A program made the position numbers and the translations under genes. Positions 49,201-62,902 of a DNA stretch of 64,000 bases are shown in pieces. This DNA comes from Rhynochetos jubatus (lineage: Eukaryota; Chordata; Aves; Eurypygiformes; Rhynochetidae): assembly GCA_027574665.1 (NCBI GenBank), contig CM050654.1, positions 13,076,142-13,140,141 of the forward strand. Reading direction: 5' to 3'. The notes beneath the pieces were generated by a model. That model was not told where the DNA came from and made no database searches. It saw only the letters and a program-made list of their open reading frames with translations. Position 1 is the stretch's first letter, and each line of letters begins with the position of its first letter.

Positions 49201-52200
49201 AGGATCTGTCCAGGTGGCAGAATAACCTAAAGGGCACATGAATGGCTACAGCTTCCATCCATACAAGTCTAACCAAACAGTAACAAAAGAAACCTCCTGC
49301 TCATTAGCTCCATGTAGTGCTGTTACATCTGAGCACACCTAACTGAAACAGCCCAACGTAGCCAGTACCACTTAAAAAACCAGTCAGATACAACTTGACT
49401 TCAGGAAAACTAAATATTGGGAATGGCTACGAATCACTGAAGAGGCTAAAAGCAAATGAGCAGCTACTTCTTGTGCTGTTTACAACCGTTCAGAGCCAAA
49501 AGCTGATGCTGTACAAAGAAAATCTCTGCTGCTTCAGGATTTCCTCCCTCTCTCAGATTCTTTATTAAAGCCTGTAATTCACAGAGCAAATCGAAATGCT
49601 TAACTGTGAGCACCAGCTGGTAGGTGAAAGTCAAGCTGTGTAACTTGCGTCTGGTGTTCTTTTTTCTGCTATTTCCAAGCACAGAAATTCCCATATGAAA
49701 CACAGATCCAGGTTCCAGCATCTCTAATTCCCCTAGTCTCCAGCTTAACCTCATAAACAAATTTTTGTGTGGACTGTATTTAATTGCCAAGTGCCCATGA
49801 GGTGGAAGAGGCAAATACTTCAATCTTCTAGAGACGACAAAAATTATCTTCACTCTCCTCATCTAACACTTTCCTTCCACAAGGCTGACAGTAGCTTTCA
49901 TGATAAAAAAAGATAACAATTAATTACTAATCCTGGACTGAAACTGCAGAAACTGTTATCCTACATTAATGGGAATGTTTTAATGTTTATAGCAGTGAGT
50001 TCCCAACATAAGATTCAAAAGGTAGAATTAAATAGCTCCTCCACTTTTATAAAGGCAATACTGACTTTGGGAGGGGGGTGATGACATGGGAGCACACATC
50101 GCTTGTGAGTAGATGGGTAAAGCAGATTTAGAAAATTCAGGTATTTCAGGCTGACATTGCTGCCTTTGGAGAAAATAAAGCAGCTACAGCCAAACCTTGC
50201 CACAAGCTTTTAATGGCCTATACATCCTTAACTGTCTCAAACATTTTGAGGATAATAAAACATGAGACACCCGCACAGGTACATATATATATAAACTTAG
50301 TACCCACTAGTATACTAGCATGCTGTACAAAGCAACTCCTAATATTTCAGACTCTCAGTAAACTCCAGCAGAATCTTCCTCGCAGTTCAAATATCTTCTA
50401 TACAAAATATTTTAAAAATCCATTTATTTTCTGAAAAAAAAAAATTATTCTAAACAGAAGTCATGCTGGGTCACAAACATGAATGCAATTTTAGTATTCC
50501 ACTTGCTTACATTCCTGAGAACTGTTCATAATTTCCTTCTGTAGAAAAAAAAATATTCTCCAGCACTTCCCACCCAAATTAATAGCATATCAAACAGCAC
50601 CACTAGAGGTTAAATACCCACTGAAAACACACCTATTGCCTAGCACCAAACTGTCCTGCCGTGTCAAAGCAGAAATTTTCCAAAGTTCTTGAACAAATCC
50701 TCCAAAGACTTTCCAGCATGGTAGAATTACCTCTAGCAGAGGAGCATTTACTTCCAGCATAGCTTTCATTCTCTTGGGAGACTCTATAGCGCCAAAAAGA
50801 CAATCATCATTCCTGGGATGAGAGCAGAGATGAGGGTCTGGTTCCCAAGATTGCTAGAATACCACCTTATGGTCTCTCTTGGTCCCAAATGTCACTCCAA
50901 ACTGAACGACAAGCTGGTTTTCACATTAGCTATCCCAAGCATGCAAAGCCTTTCAGACTTACAATCCTAAATGTGTGCGCACTTGTACCCTCAAGCACCC
51001 ATACCACCTCAAAACACACACAGCAATATTACAGAAATCTCTGTATAACTTTTGTTATGCATGTGAGGACCTGGATAAAGCCTGAATCCTCCTAACAAAG
51101 GCAGTCCTGCGCATCTGTGCCTTACCAAGTAGGACAATGAGAAAAAGAAGCAATAAACAGCATATATCCCTGTTTCTCCCTAAGGACTTCCTTATCCTGT
51201 AATAAAACACCCTCTAAATACACGGTCCTGGATGTAAGGCCTTGCAATCTCTGAGGGTGCCACTGTCCCTTCCCCTGCAGACCTGCTCCGCAGCTACAAA
51301 CACACCATCACGACACCTCCATCCCCAACGTGGCCCATCAGGAGTCCACTGAGATCTGCTGGCTCTGCAGCTCTGCTTTAATGAAAATGAGCCAAATTCA
51401 GCCGAATTCACCTCCTTCTAACCTATCTCGTTTGGGTGGAAGCGGGTGGGTGAGCATTTGCACAAGCAGTTCTTGACACCAACCAGCAGTGAGCAGGAAG
51501 TTCCCCAGCTGGCAGAGTGCTGAGCAGAGAGGCTACGCAGATCCAGCCGAGAAGGCAGTCATCAGCACCCACGCCCCACCATCAGAAATAGAAGCAACTA
51601 AGTTTTGGGAACGCAGGTGTTGCCTTCACCAGACTCACTCCTGGGATGATGTATATTATTTATTTAAAAAAAAACATGAATGCAACATAAGATATTCTGG
51701 GGAAACCAAAGTTTTACATAAATTTTCATTTTATCCAAGAGAAAAAGCAAGATTAGGGAACAAAGAGGAAAAACAGAGGGAAAGAAATGTCTGGTTTGGC
51801 TTGCAAGCATCTCATCAATTATAGGGAAGAATACTGGAAGGTTTTGTTGCCTTTTTTGTTGGACTTCAAATATTTTGAAGAAAAACTAAACTAGAAGACT
51901 GAGATGAAAATGGAAATTTTGCAGGAAGGATTGTGATTTAGTAGAAAATCATGACACTGCACGTAAGAACCGAGCCCTACATAGGGAGGGTGTTCCACAG
52001 CTGCCTCTGTTATGAACTCCAGCTAACCAGGGGTTACCACTGGATCCAGCAACCCCAAGACGAACTCAAGGCTCTGCAACATTCCATCACGCTCTTCTCA
52101 GAGTAAAAAATCACCCCAGAAAATCACCCCTACACACACACAGCACCATCACCCTGACTGGCAGTCTGGATGGTCCAACCCAGTATCCCAAATGCCCTGG

Positions 52201-54548
52201 GAAAACAATCTGCTGAACACTGCCCACAGACAGACCACATTTCCCACAGAAACAGCCTGTGTTCGGTACTTGGTGGTAGGGAATCGCTCCCTGTCAGCCA
52301 AGTATAAGGCTGTCCATGCACTCAGGGTTCAAAAGTAGCATCATGTTCCCCCAAAGCATAGCTAGAGACTGGAGAAGTCAAAGCAGAATGAATGTAGGGT
52401 GGCAGAATGAACTAAACCCACACTTCTAACCCAAAGAGTTACCGCTTTCACTTTGTTGTAAAATAGAAGTCATAATAACAGCAGCATCCAGAACCTAGCC
52501 ATTTCCACTAACATACACTTCCTAGCTTAGAAAAATATTAATTACTTTACCAGACAAAAAAAGAAGTAACCTTCTAATTTTCTCATTTGCTCTAAACTCT
52601 TTCCTTTGAGATTAATTTTCTCTAAGGAAGTATGCACATGTATCACTAATTTTGCATAGTTTCTCCATGTGCAAACTTTTTCTTCTGCCTTCCAAATGCC
52701 TCTCTTGCTGTAGATTCCAAAAAGTTTTTAAACTTCAGAAATCCCCAAAGCTCACTGTTTTATTTCCCTGTCCTACCTGTATCTGAACTATTCCAATATT
52801 AACACAGCTAACCAAAATGATCGACAAAGGGCAAGTCACTGCCAAACGGTGTCAGAGTTTCCTCTCACGTGAGCAACCAAGTGCTAGAGAAACACTAACA
52901 TGGAAGTAATGAAAAACATCCTTAAAATAGAAACGTAAGCACGCAGTGCAAATCGCCAGCTCACAGCACCAGGAGGGAAAATGCTATCTTTTGATCTTTC
53001 TTCAGGGATATGTTAAGCATGTGACACTTGTCTGCAATCGCTATCCAGAACACAATCTTCAGAATTCGTGTCGACTGGTATTTTTCTAATTACTCCAAAG
53101 AACAGCTTTGTTTTTCACTCCTGACAAAACAGCTGTTCCAGCAAGGCATTCTTGGATGAACTTTTAGTATCTTAAACAGGATTCTGGACAAGACCATTCA
53201 AGTTCAATGACTTATTAAGTACTGTGGTACTCATCTATAAAATACATATTCTTCATTTAACATCGCATCTGACAGTTGAGAGCATCTCCCCAGCAACTAT
53301 CACTACCACACTCGCAGTCAAAGGATATGAAAACATTTGCAAAGCCTACAATAACCTCGTACAGGAAATGCTATTTTGAAAAACCGACATGAAATACAGA
53401 GGAAATTTTAGGACTATCATATTCAGCTAGGTGGTTGGGTTGGTTGGGCATTTTTTCGGTTGGTTGGGTTTCAGTTTTTTCTTTGTTTTCTTAAGACCAT
53501 CAGGGGAAACAAATAAGAGGGAAACTCAAGGGAGAGGATGCTTTCAGCAAGCACTTCTAGGAATTTGTTTCAAGAAAACAACCAGGTTTTCTTGTCTTCC
53601 ACTTGACAGCAAATGGAGTGCAGGCCCAGTTAATCAGATCTGTAGGATCACTTCTCCAGCTCCTTTCTGCAGCTCTGAACCACATGGTCAGACCCCACTG
53701 CCTCCAAAAGTCACAGTGCCAAGACTACACCAGACAAACTGCTGGAGTTGGCTATGAATAAACTGATGGATTTATGTCAGAGAAAGACATGAAGAAAAGG
53801 AAGGTTGGTTCAGAAGTCCAGGAAACACCTGGAAACCACCATTCTGCTTCTGCTTTATATTCTCACCACTTTCAGAGGCCACAGATTGTAGTCAGGATTG
53901 GCAGGGTTCATTTCTAACAGTACAGGTGTAAGGTAAAATCAAAGAGGGGGGTGGAAAAAAACCAACTTCTGCAAAAAGACCAAGTTCAAATGGAGAATTT
54001 TTTTTTCCCCCACTGCCAAAACACTTAACTACTACTTGTTTACAGCTGCTTACCATTGTTCTGGCTAGAATAAGCCAATCTGCAGAACAGTAATTCCTTT
54101 GTGAGCAAATCTCGGCCAAGATACTGCTTCCCTACTCTCTCTGCTGAGACCTATAGTGAAGCTTTATTTCCAGTATAGTCGAATGCCGAGTAACAGTCAA
54201 ATGCTCCTGATCTGCAAAGAATCTTCTTAAAAAGGAAACTCTACACAGAACAAAAATATGCAGCTTTCAGCTGTTTTCATTCATTTTCTCAGTAAGAGAG
54301 AAAACAATGTCCCTGACTGACCTGCACATTTGGAATAATTACCATACACTTAGAAAATTTCAAGTCACCTGCTGGAGATAATTATATTTCAGACTGCTAA
54401 TTAGGATTCCATGGAAGACTCAAATCTCTAACTTCCAAATAATTTCCATTCTGTCATGTGTTAATTACTAAGGCCATGATTAACACTGTCATTGCAACAG
54501 TTCATAAGCATGGTGCTTACGTATCACATAACGTGCCAAGTCACATAC
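46227..54548 (-). other. Intron W1-W2 (8.3 kb)
   Basis: Holds a 16-base A run (46967-46982), a moderately GC-richer patch near 47940-48240, and a ggttggttggg-type low-complexity tract at 53430-53470. No CR1 or LTR was recognised, and no coding exon is expected or seen. Confidence 0.82.
53430..53470 (+). repeat. GGTT-rich low-complexity tract
   Basis: The plus strand alternates ggttggttggg and gggttggttgg-like units around a T run. It could form a two-layer G-quadruplex but is short and irregular. Confidence 0.6.
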
Positions 54549-54632
54549 CAAGGCGTTGACATCCTCAGTTTTGTAGATCAACATCCGTATCTCTTCTGGA
54601 TCGCCACTGAAAATTGCTTGGACCAGTGGTGG
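54549..54632 (-). CDS. ANKRD44: ANKRD44 exon W1 (second coding exon expected), start of ankyrin repeat 1
   Basis: 84 bp, 28 codons, phase 0 at both ends. It reads PPLVQAIFSGDPEEIRMLIY and ends KTEDVNAL, which matches human ANKRD44 residues 10-37 as remembered (human has HKTEDVNTL). The acceptor is tttccag and the donor gtatgtga. The preceding residues, MAVLKLTDQ in mammals, must come from a separate exon, because the sequence upstream of the acceptor does not continue this reading. This is the 5'-most exon in the window. It forms the first half of the N-terminal ankyrin repeat, with the GDPEEIR helix followed by the start of the next hairpin. Confidence 0.95.
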
Positions 54633-57600
54633 CTGGAAAAATGAAACAAAAGCAGCAGCATTAAAGGTTTGTTCGTTTTCTGTTTAAAAGGCAAGCATAT
54701 TATTCCTGCTCACATTTACTAATGCTGCCCACAGACACTGTATGACCCCAGTAACTAATCACCATGAGTATCGCATCAGTAAGAACTATCAGTTTGCTCA
54801 AGGATAAACTGAAATCATGAGTATGTTTGTACATATAATGAGCACAAACAGAGACCCCCATTAGAATGGCAACTTTGGTCAACAACACCCAATTAGTCCA
54901 GATGTTCTCCCTGGCCTGTAAAGGGAAAACTAATTACATCACATATTGCTGCATGCTTGCTGTTGGTGCAGACTAATGGTCATGCAATACACATTTAGAA
55001 ACAGAACATTATGTAGATAATGAATTTCTGGGCAATTACTAAACATCTTGTATCTTTTTACTGAATAAATATGCAATAAGCACAGTTAATTTTAACCACC
55101 CAAGAAGCTAAATAATTATCTTATTGTTTCAAGTCTGTTATTATGCTATTATGAATCGGAATGCATAAATAAATAATCAGGCATACGGGAGAAACAATAT
55201 GCCATGCTCAGTCCTCTGGCAATGCTGGCGTCACTGCCCGTCAGTGGGAGGGAGCGCTGCATATGCTCAACTGCTCCGTTACATGTCCAGAGCTGGCAAC
55301 TCCAGCCCTTCTGCCTGGCTGTGCTCTGGACTCCCCCCGGCAGCAAGCATCCGAGTTACTAACCAAGCTGCTGAATTAAAGGCACAGAAACCTTGCTGCT
55401 GGAGACTCAGAAAATGCTGTGAAGCACAGAGCTGAAACAGGCGGTGGCCCCCTTCCACCCGCACCCCTCCCAAAGGCAGTGTGCCCCCCTGAGCTCGCTG
55501 CCCACCTCCACACCGCCTCATGGCCCTGCTAGCAGTCAGTTTGTGGTGTTATGCAATCACCAGAATTTAAAATAACCCTGCAAAATGGAAGCATATATGA
55601 CTACTTAAGCACATAAAACCGCAACAGTTCTTGAGGCCCTGCAGAATTTAACTATCGTGTAAACAAGTTACCTCTAAATTCGCAAACAAGCTGGAAAAAC
55701 AGAGAAAATCCCATTTTGCCCCAATCTTTTCACTGCAAAATTCCTCATATTTAAATATGGAAAATACATTTCTAAGTTGATGCTTGCTATTTTAAGATAT
55801 ATTAATCCCTTATGTCCTTGAGAAAGATTCACGCTGGAATTTCATTCTTGCCACTTCTCTGATAGAAAAAGGACGAAAGCAGCATCTTCTGTCACAACTG
55901 TCCGCAGCCTTACATGTTGCAGTGGATGTTTGAAGGAGAAAGAAAAAAACCCTAGCATTTCACTCAAACCTTTTAGCTTGCTTCCTTCCCAGCCCACGTC
56001 AGAACGGACGCAGACTACTCCCCACTAGAGGATGTAAGCACCAGGCCTCAGAGTCTGTTCCCTCTCCCGCATCTGCCAAACTCAAACAAATCAGAATTGA
56101 GCTAAGAGTGAGAAGGTCTCATTTCTGCCTTTTTCTCGACCAAAAGAAACTGTTTGAGATGATTCTCTAAGCTTATGCCCCCTAGCACGCTAATAAACAG
56201 TAGTATTTCCTAGACTTAGGGCAAACCTAACACTAACAGTTGTGAAGAAGAACCAGTGAACATTTGTGAAACTGGAATGCTCACACCAAAATATTTCCAT
56301 TTCATGCACATTTATCATAATATTTAAATAACAAACAGGAAAGCAGAGAACAACTCAGTTTCAAGCTGAATGGCAACACAACCCGGTGGCCAGGCAACAA
56401 CTACCCCTATCGGCTGACATCAGTCTTCTAACCCACTTGCAGGTGGGATTTCTCCCTTAAATTTACTTTTTATAAATTAATGACAATAGAATCTATCCCT
56501 GCTAATTGTAACAGCAAGAGACAGAGACAACAGAGAACACTCAGAGCCTGTAAATGGGAAAGCACAGATAAAACCAGGACAGTCACCGCTGTGCAGCTGT
56601 CTCCAACTGGCCATTTGTCTAATTTACTATTCCACGATTTTACTCCATTTTCAAAGGAATTGGTTGTGAAGTGAGAAACATTATTGTTAAGGGATTTTTA
56701 TCACATATTAAGACACATTTCTATGTAAGATGCCCAGTCACGCATAACGACATGTTCAGGAAAAATATGTCAGAAGTATGGAGCAGCATTGCTGCCACAA
56801 TTTGAGGTCAGAGCAGGGAATGTGCGTTGGCCTCCATCAGCACGATGGAAAAAGCCTTGCTCCATTCAGCAGCTGACAGTGCTGAAATGCAACCTGTGCA
56901 GTTAGGTGTTGATGACGGTTGTCCAACTACCTGCACAGATTACGTTGTTCATCTTCCGCGACAGTGATGTTCACGTATGAATGACTTCAACTTCAAATGA
57001 TTTCTTTTTTTTAAAATTCCTGAAGGGCAGATAATCACATCCTAATTACCAAAGGAGGATACAGTGTTTTGGAAATACTTTCTGAAACCTATGACAACAT
57101 TGTGAACCGGTTATTTCATTAACAGAAAATTTTGCTTTATAATTCTTCAAATTCAGAAGTTGTTAAACACTCAGACTAAAGAAAAAAACAGAGCATGTTA
57201 CGTATAACTATTACGAGAATTAAGAAAGGGTGCAGGTTCCTGACTGATGAACAACTGTTTCATCAGCTCAGCTCTCCAGAGCTTCCAAATTCTTAAAGAG
57301 GGTTTCAGCTGGGAGTGTTCACATTTTTTTCCTGAAAATATACACCAGCAGCTAACAAAAACTTTTCCATGTTACTTTTTCTACAGAGTTACTATTACAA
57401 GTGCGAAACTCATCAGCAAGCTTTATTAGACTGTTCTTTACTTGGTGCTATAACGAACGTTGGAGTACAAATAAAATTTAGTTACCTGCAGACACTGTTG
57501 GAATGCAACCCTGTCTTTACTGCATACGGGCAAATCGCCACCTGGACTTCACCACGTAAAATTAGCTCAGGGAACCGAAGGTCCAGCCAGCATTTCAGCT

Positions 57601-60600
57601 ATGGAGTGCTTAAGCCCACGTGGAAGAATGCCCTGTGGCTCAGCTGGCATCCGGGGAGCCAACGAGCCACAGCAGCATTAAAAATTCGGCCTTGGGAAAT
57701 TCTCCTCCATAGACACGGCAGTACAGAGGAAAGCCGAGACTATTCCCAAGCGGCATTCATAGGTCTCTGAATCCCAAATGAGATGAAGCATTGGACTGTC
57801 TCAAGTAGCATTTTAATTGCTATGTCTGAAGCAAGTGCTGAAGCTCCTAGCAAACCGCTTAGCATTTTCGTTGAGTAACTGTGACAGACATTAAATATTT
57901 TATCTTGATTTTAGATATCCTGACTCACTAGCTAAGAGTTATTTAAGCCAGATTTTCATCTGACAGAACCTGAAGGCACACAAGGAAAGGATGATCGATT
58001 CCCATGCTGATTTGATATAATATGCTATCGTTTGGTCTTGTGCGTGAAAAGATACCATATATTGATCCTTTACTTGTTCTAATTACATTACATCAAGTTG
58101 CTGGACTGAACACTTGGATATATCCATGTACTCATTTCTCTTTAACTAGCAAGACAATGTAGCAATACACATAATCATTTCAAAGCGGTATTGATTTTGT
58201 CAGTGTTTTGCCAAACACCTCTTTTCTCCTGCAGGTACTCCCATTAATCAAGATTACAAGGTTGTCTGCTATGTCACATCATGTACATCTATTTCCTTCC
58301 ACTGCTCACAGCACAATGACTACTGCTCTTCCTAATTTTAATTTAGGACCTTCTCCCTCCGAGCGTGCAACATGTGAATATTTGAAATGCTGTTTTAACT
58401 TCTAAGCCTGCATGAGTGAGCAGTCATAAACTGGATTTCTCTTAATTCTTAGAGCGCATTTCCCTGGTGCCTGGTATTTATACAGTTCTGTGCACAGAAA
58501 TTATTCAACACTAATTGTTTTGTAAGAGGCCTTGCAGTCTATTTCACTTGCATTAGTGGTTAGCCTTTTGCTGTGTTTTAGGAATTAACTGCTTGGTAAA
58601 TACAAAGAGAAGTTTACTCTTAAATTGTTATTATTTGAAAGATTGTGTTTCTGTTATTGGAATTTATATACACTGGTTTCTAACAGCAAAGTGCTTTCAC
58701 AGAGCTGGTATCCGGAGAAGAATGTCCTTGGATAGTTGCTAAGGGATGTTTCAGAGCAATTACAGAGTTTTACTGAGTGACTCCTAAGGAATACTTGTCC
58801 AAGCTACTGAACAGCCAGTAGAGAGAATCAAATCCATAAATAGGGTGCACTGGTCCTCTGGAAGCACTATGGCAAATTGACAGCACTGCTAAGTGAGCAA
58901 ATATACTTACCTGGGACACTTATACAGACCAGATCAATAAATACCCTGTAGGCTGCAGTATTTCAAAAACAGCAGGAAAGAAGTTCTTCAACTAAATTAA
59001 TCCTATCTTCTGAGTCCTTCTATTTTTTGCAGACCAATTATTTACAGGGATTGCACATAATCCACTGCAGAAAGGACAGCATGTATGCCTACTCATTGCC
59101 ACTTATTGCAATTTGTTCCACTTTGTTTCCATGCTCAAGGACCAACAAACTTACATGATACTGAGATGTATTCAACAAAACACAAATCAACACTCCTGAA
59201 AGTAAGAAAAACTCTGGGTAGACGGCTTTCACAAACTTCAAGAGATCTTAATGTTATTTTTAAGCTATTGGTTAAAGGACACAAAATAACTGCTCTGACA
59301 CTTCCCCCAGACCAATGACTTTATAACTCGCTGTCACACCACGCTCTTAAGCTGCTTAGAGGGATGTGCTGGGCAGTTAAGTTTCATGGCAAGAAGTGCT
59401 AGCTTTTCCTGTAATGCCTCCCCCTTTCTCTCCATCTCATTTCTAACAGCGTCTTTCTATCTAACTTCTCCAAAACCTCAGGCTGCATTGATCCTTCAGA
59501 CCATAAATAGGACTTCAGTGTCCATGGCACAGGGCACACAGGAAACCCTCTCTGGGAGCAGCGGAGGATTTATCACTGCTTCATTCCCTGTTACTCACTC
59601 CTGAGATTAGGAAAAAACGTATATATAAACTATAATTAGAGCAGATGATTAGCATCAAGAGCAGCTTTCTACCTAAACTTTTTAAAGAAAGAGGAGCTGG
59701 AGGGGGGTGTCTGCATTTGCCTGGACAACCTAGCATCTCCTAAACCTGCCCACGGTCTCAGCACCCAAGACCCTCCCCCTCCAATCTGTCGATCCAAACG
59801 GTGGATGGCAACTTCACCAAAACACAAAGAAATGCTCAGTGACCAGATGTGAAAATACCCCAGTGCACACCTATGGCGACCATTATGGTCTAACCCTAAG
59901 GGACGGGTACTGAACGGCATCGGAGGATGTCTGCAAAGATGTTCAATGTGTTACATACAGTGCTAGTTCTCTCTTCAGTGCTTCTTCCCCCCTCCCAGTG
60001 ATTAGTTAAATGCTCAGTAACGCATAAGTGGTTCCCGATTTCAAGCGGTTGTACACAAATGTCTGAATAATTCACGTTATGCTAACGCGGTCTGTAGGTA
60101 GTTCCCACTTAGGAAGGCACTCAGCCTTTCCCGCAGTGGCTTCACAAATGAACACTTGAGTATTTCCAGAAACATTTGGTGCTGAAATAGTTGGGATACG
60201 ATGATTGTAACATGATCATCAGATATTGCCATTGCTGGTGACATTAATAAAGCCTGAGTTTAATCACTGGCATACACTGCTAGCAGGATGGCGATTAATC
60301 TCAAGCTACCACAACAGGGCAGCCCCAACCTTACCCTGTGGGACAGCCGCAGGGGCAGTGCAGCCCAGGGAAGAGCCTGCATCCTGGGAGCACTTCCACT
60401 CCTCAGCCTGAATTCAGCCTGGTGCCTGGTATCCAGTACTGATGAGGTTTAGAGGCTGGAAATTCAGGCCTAACAAAACACCTTTCTGCATCTTGAGGAT
60501 GGAAAAATCAAGCAATCAGCTTTAGGCTAACAAGTATTTTTTCCCAAAACTGTAAGTTCTCCTTCCTTATAGCTACTGTACATCCTCGGGGGAAGGAAAA

Positions 60601-61919
60601 AAAAGAGTACGATCGCTGGCTAAGGGCTGAAGTAGTAGCAGTAGTCACACCCGAAATAAGATTGTCTGACAACAAGCTAAAAAACACCTTCCATTAAGGT
60701 TCTTGCTTCAAACACTGCTTATGCTTGGAAAAGGACAACCCAAACTGCTTAGAGCATGGCTCAGCCCTGAAATGACAGCAGGGCCGTCGCAACACATGCT
60801 GCATCACCTGCTTTTAAATTATTTCCCCTCCAAACCAGTTTAGGCCTTTGCAACTGGGCTTGGGACTGAAAACCCAGGATGGGCTCCCACACGCTTCTGG
60901 CTCTCTGCTCCCAGTCAGCAAGACTCCAGAAGGCTTTTGCTTACACCCCACCTGCAAACTCCAGGTCTCCAGCCAGACAGAGAAGGCAACAGATCTGATT
61001 CTATAATTAAACATAATCACAATTAATGATTTAGTAAATGATGTGCAAACCAGAATACACTTCTGCTCATTTCCCCATAAGCACTCTGCCTGTAAAGTAA
61101 GGAGAATAAACCTGCTTCAAACTCCTGCCTCCCCACCACCCCTTGCACCCCTCCTGTTGTGCTCCTCTCTGTGCCCAGCACTTTCCCCTCCCTCTACTTG
61201 CCTTCTCCAAGAGATTTAGACCTTTGCCCCTCTCTCTGCTGCCCCATTGCCACACCGCTAGAGCAGAGGAGCTGGAGTTATTAGGTAATACACACTTGAA
61301 CATCTTGAATTGAAAATACACACCCTCAAATACACACTCGCATTTCAAGCAAGCAAGTAAACCATAAGCAAAGTGAAAACTATCTGGAGAAAAAGTATTA
61401 CAACATACTGAGACAGCTGAAACATTAACACAATGTTTATTTAGTCAAGCTTTCACAATACTTAAAAAGGAAAATAGGATTGACTCTGCCTGTGCAATGC
61501 TGGATCAAGCCCGGTATTTCTGTTCGCACAATTTCTGATATGCCATTCTGGACGGCGCAAAACAAGCCTCCCGGCAGATCTATTTCTGGCTGTGCGCTTG
61601 GCTCCAGATTTTGGCTGCCTCCCATTTTTCATTATGAAGCCTATCAACTGCCCCAAGAATTGCTTATGTTTCCAGGTGAAGCGAAGGTTACATCCTGCCG
61701 TGCCTGGAATCCTGAAATTCCTCTACACACCAAACGTGCTGTGAGTGGCCTATGTTTTGTTAAACTTATCAGTTAAAGGCACCAAAATAACTCATGGCAT
61801 GTTAAATTTAGATCACTTCTAAAAAGGAAAAGAGCTAAGCATGTTTAATTCAGCTTGCCCAGTGTCATTTCCTTCACTCTCATTACCGCAGGCTGTCTGC
61901 TGGTCTCTGTGTAAGTGGT

Positions 61920-61950
61920 GGGGTTTAGTTTGGGCATTTGGGGTTGGGGG
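61920..61950 (+). other. G-quadruplex motif
   Basis: Four G tracts (4, 3, 4 and 5 bases) are separated by loops of 8, 5 and 2 bases on the plus strand, and a fifth GGG follows at 61957-61959. It fits relaxed quadruplex rules but not the strict 7-base loop limit. It lies on the non-template strand of nothing known and is antisense to ANKRD44. Confidence 0.6.
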
Positions 61951-62869
61951 ACGTATGGGTTTTTAAGTGCCCGCATATCGTATCAGAAAATTATTTAATA
62001 AATGCTGTCTTGAAGTGACATTGATCAAGTGGAGACAAAGACTCAGCATGCTGCAGACTAGTTAAAATAAGAAAGAATTTTTGCAAAGGAGACAAAAATA
62101 ACCATAGTAGCATAACATTTGTTATATTTGCCAGCATTTGTTGCCCATTTTAGTGGAGAAAAGTCTGTTGCTAACAGCATAATAAAATTTGTTGGAATAT
62201 CTACAAAGATTGAGGATAATTGATCTAATGGTATTTTGAATTTTTCTTGTCCTCTCGAATTTGTTGAGGGTTTGCCTTGATAGTAAGTGTGTGTTGTGTA
62301 ATATGTCACAACAGACACATCGACGACACCATTAAACAACAGTCATGGGATTGTAATGGCACCACCAGCATTCCCAGCAGCGAGTGCTGCACTATATCCA
62401 TTTGAGTTCTTCTTGTCACATCAATATTTTCACTCTTTTTGCCCCTTTTTTTCCTTCCCCAAAATCCATCCATCATCTAGACAGTAGCGGGGAAGAAGGC
62501 CTGGCACTAAGGATGGCAGTGTTTTCTGAAGAAGAGGACAGCAGAAAGTAAACTCTCTGGGGGCATAAATTCCAGCTGCTGTTTAAGTGAAGTCCCAAGC
62601 CAGAGGTGCTGCACCACATTATGTCTCCTGCTTTCAGAGGAGCCATGCACTTTCCCGCCAGCAGAAGCAGGGCTGATGGGTGGCCAAGGCAGCACGAGGT
62701 TACGAACCTCAGGAGAAACGAAATGGCCATCAGCAGGACAGAGCAACAGCAACCCCAAGAGAGCTGATCCTCGCCAGAGATTCGAGAGTAAAGCAGTTAG
62801 GGGAGAAACTCACTTGGAAAACATCAACCCTACCGAAAGTTTCATTTCCTGCTCACTGTCCCGCAGCCA

Positions 62870-62902
62870 TTCAAACACATTTCAAGCACACTTCAAGCAC
62901 AC
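62870..62902. repeat. Three tandem 11-bp units
   Basis: The units ttcaaacacat, ttcaagcacac and ttcaagcacac follow each other directly. The last two are identical and the first differs at two positions. It is a short minisatellite seed. Confidence 0.9.

Noticed and set aside
49464-49862. 132-codon open frame, minus strand
   Set aside because: It is on the gene's strand but does not fit between W1 and W2, which already join in frame with the mammalian order. No ankyrin motif.
57369-57770. 133-codon open frame, plus strand
   Set aside because: The composition looks random and there is no known domain. It is the only long frame in this part, but its length is within chance for 64 kb.
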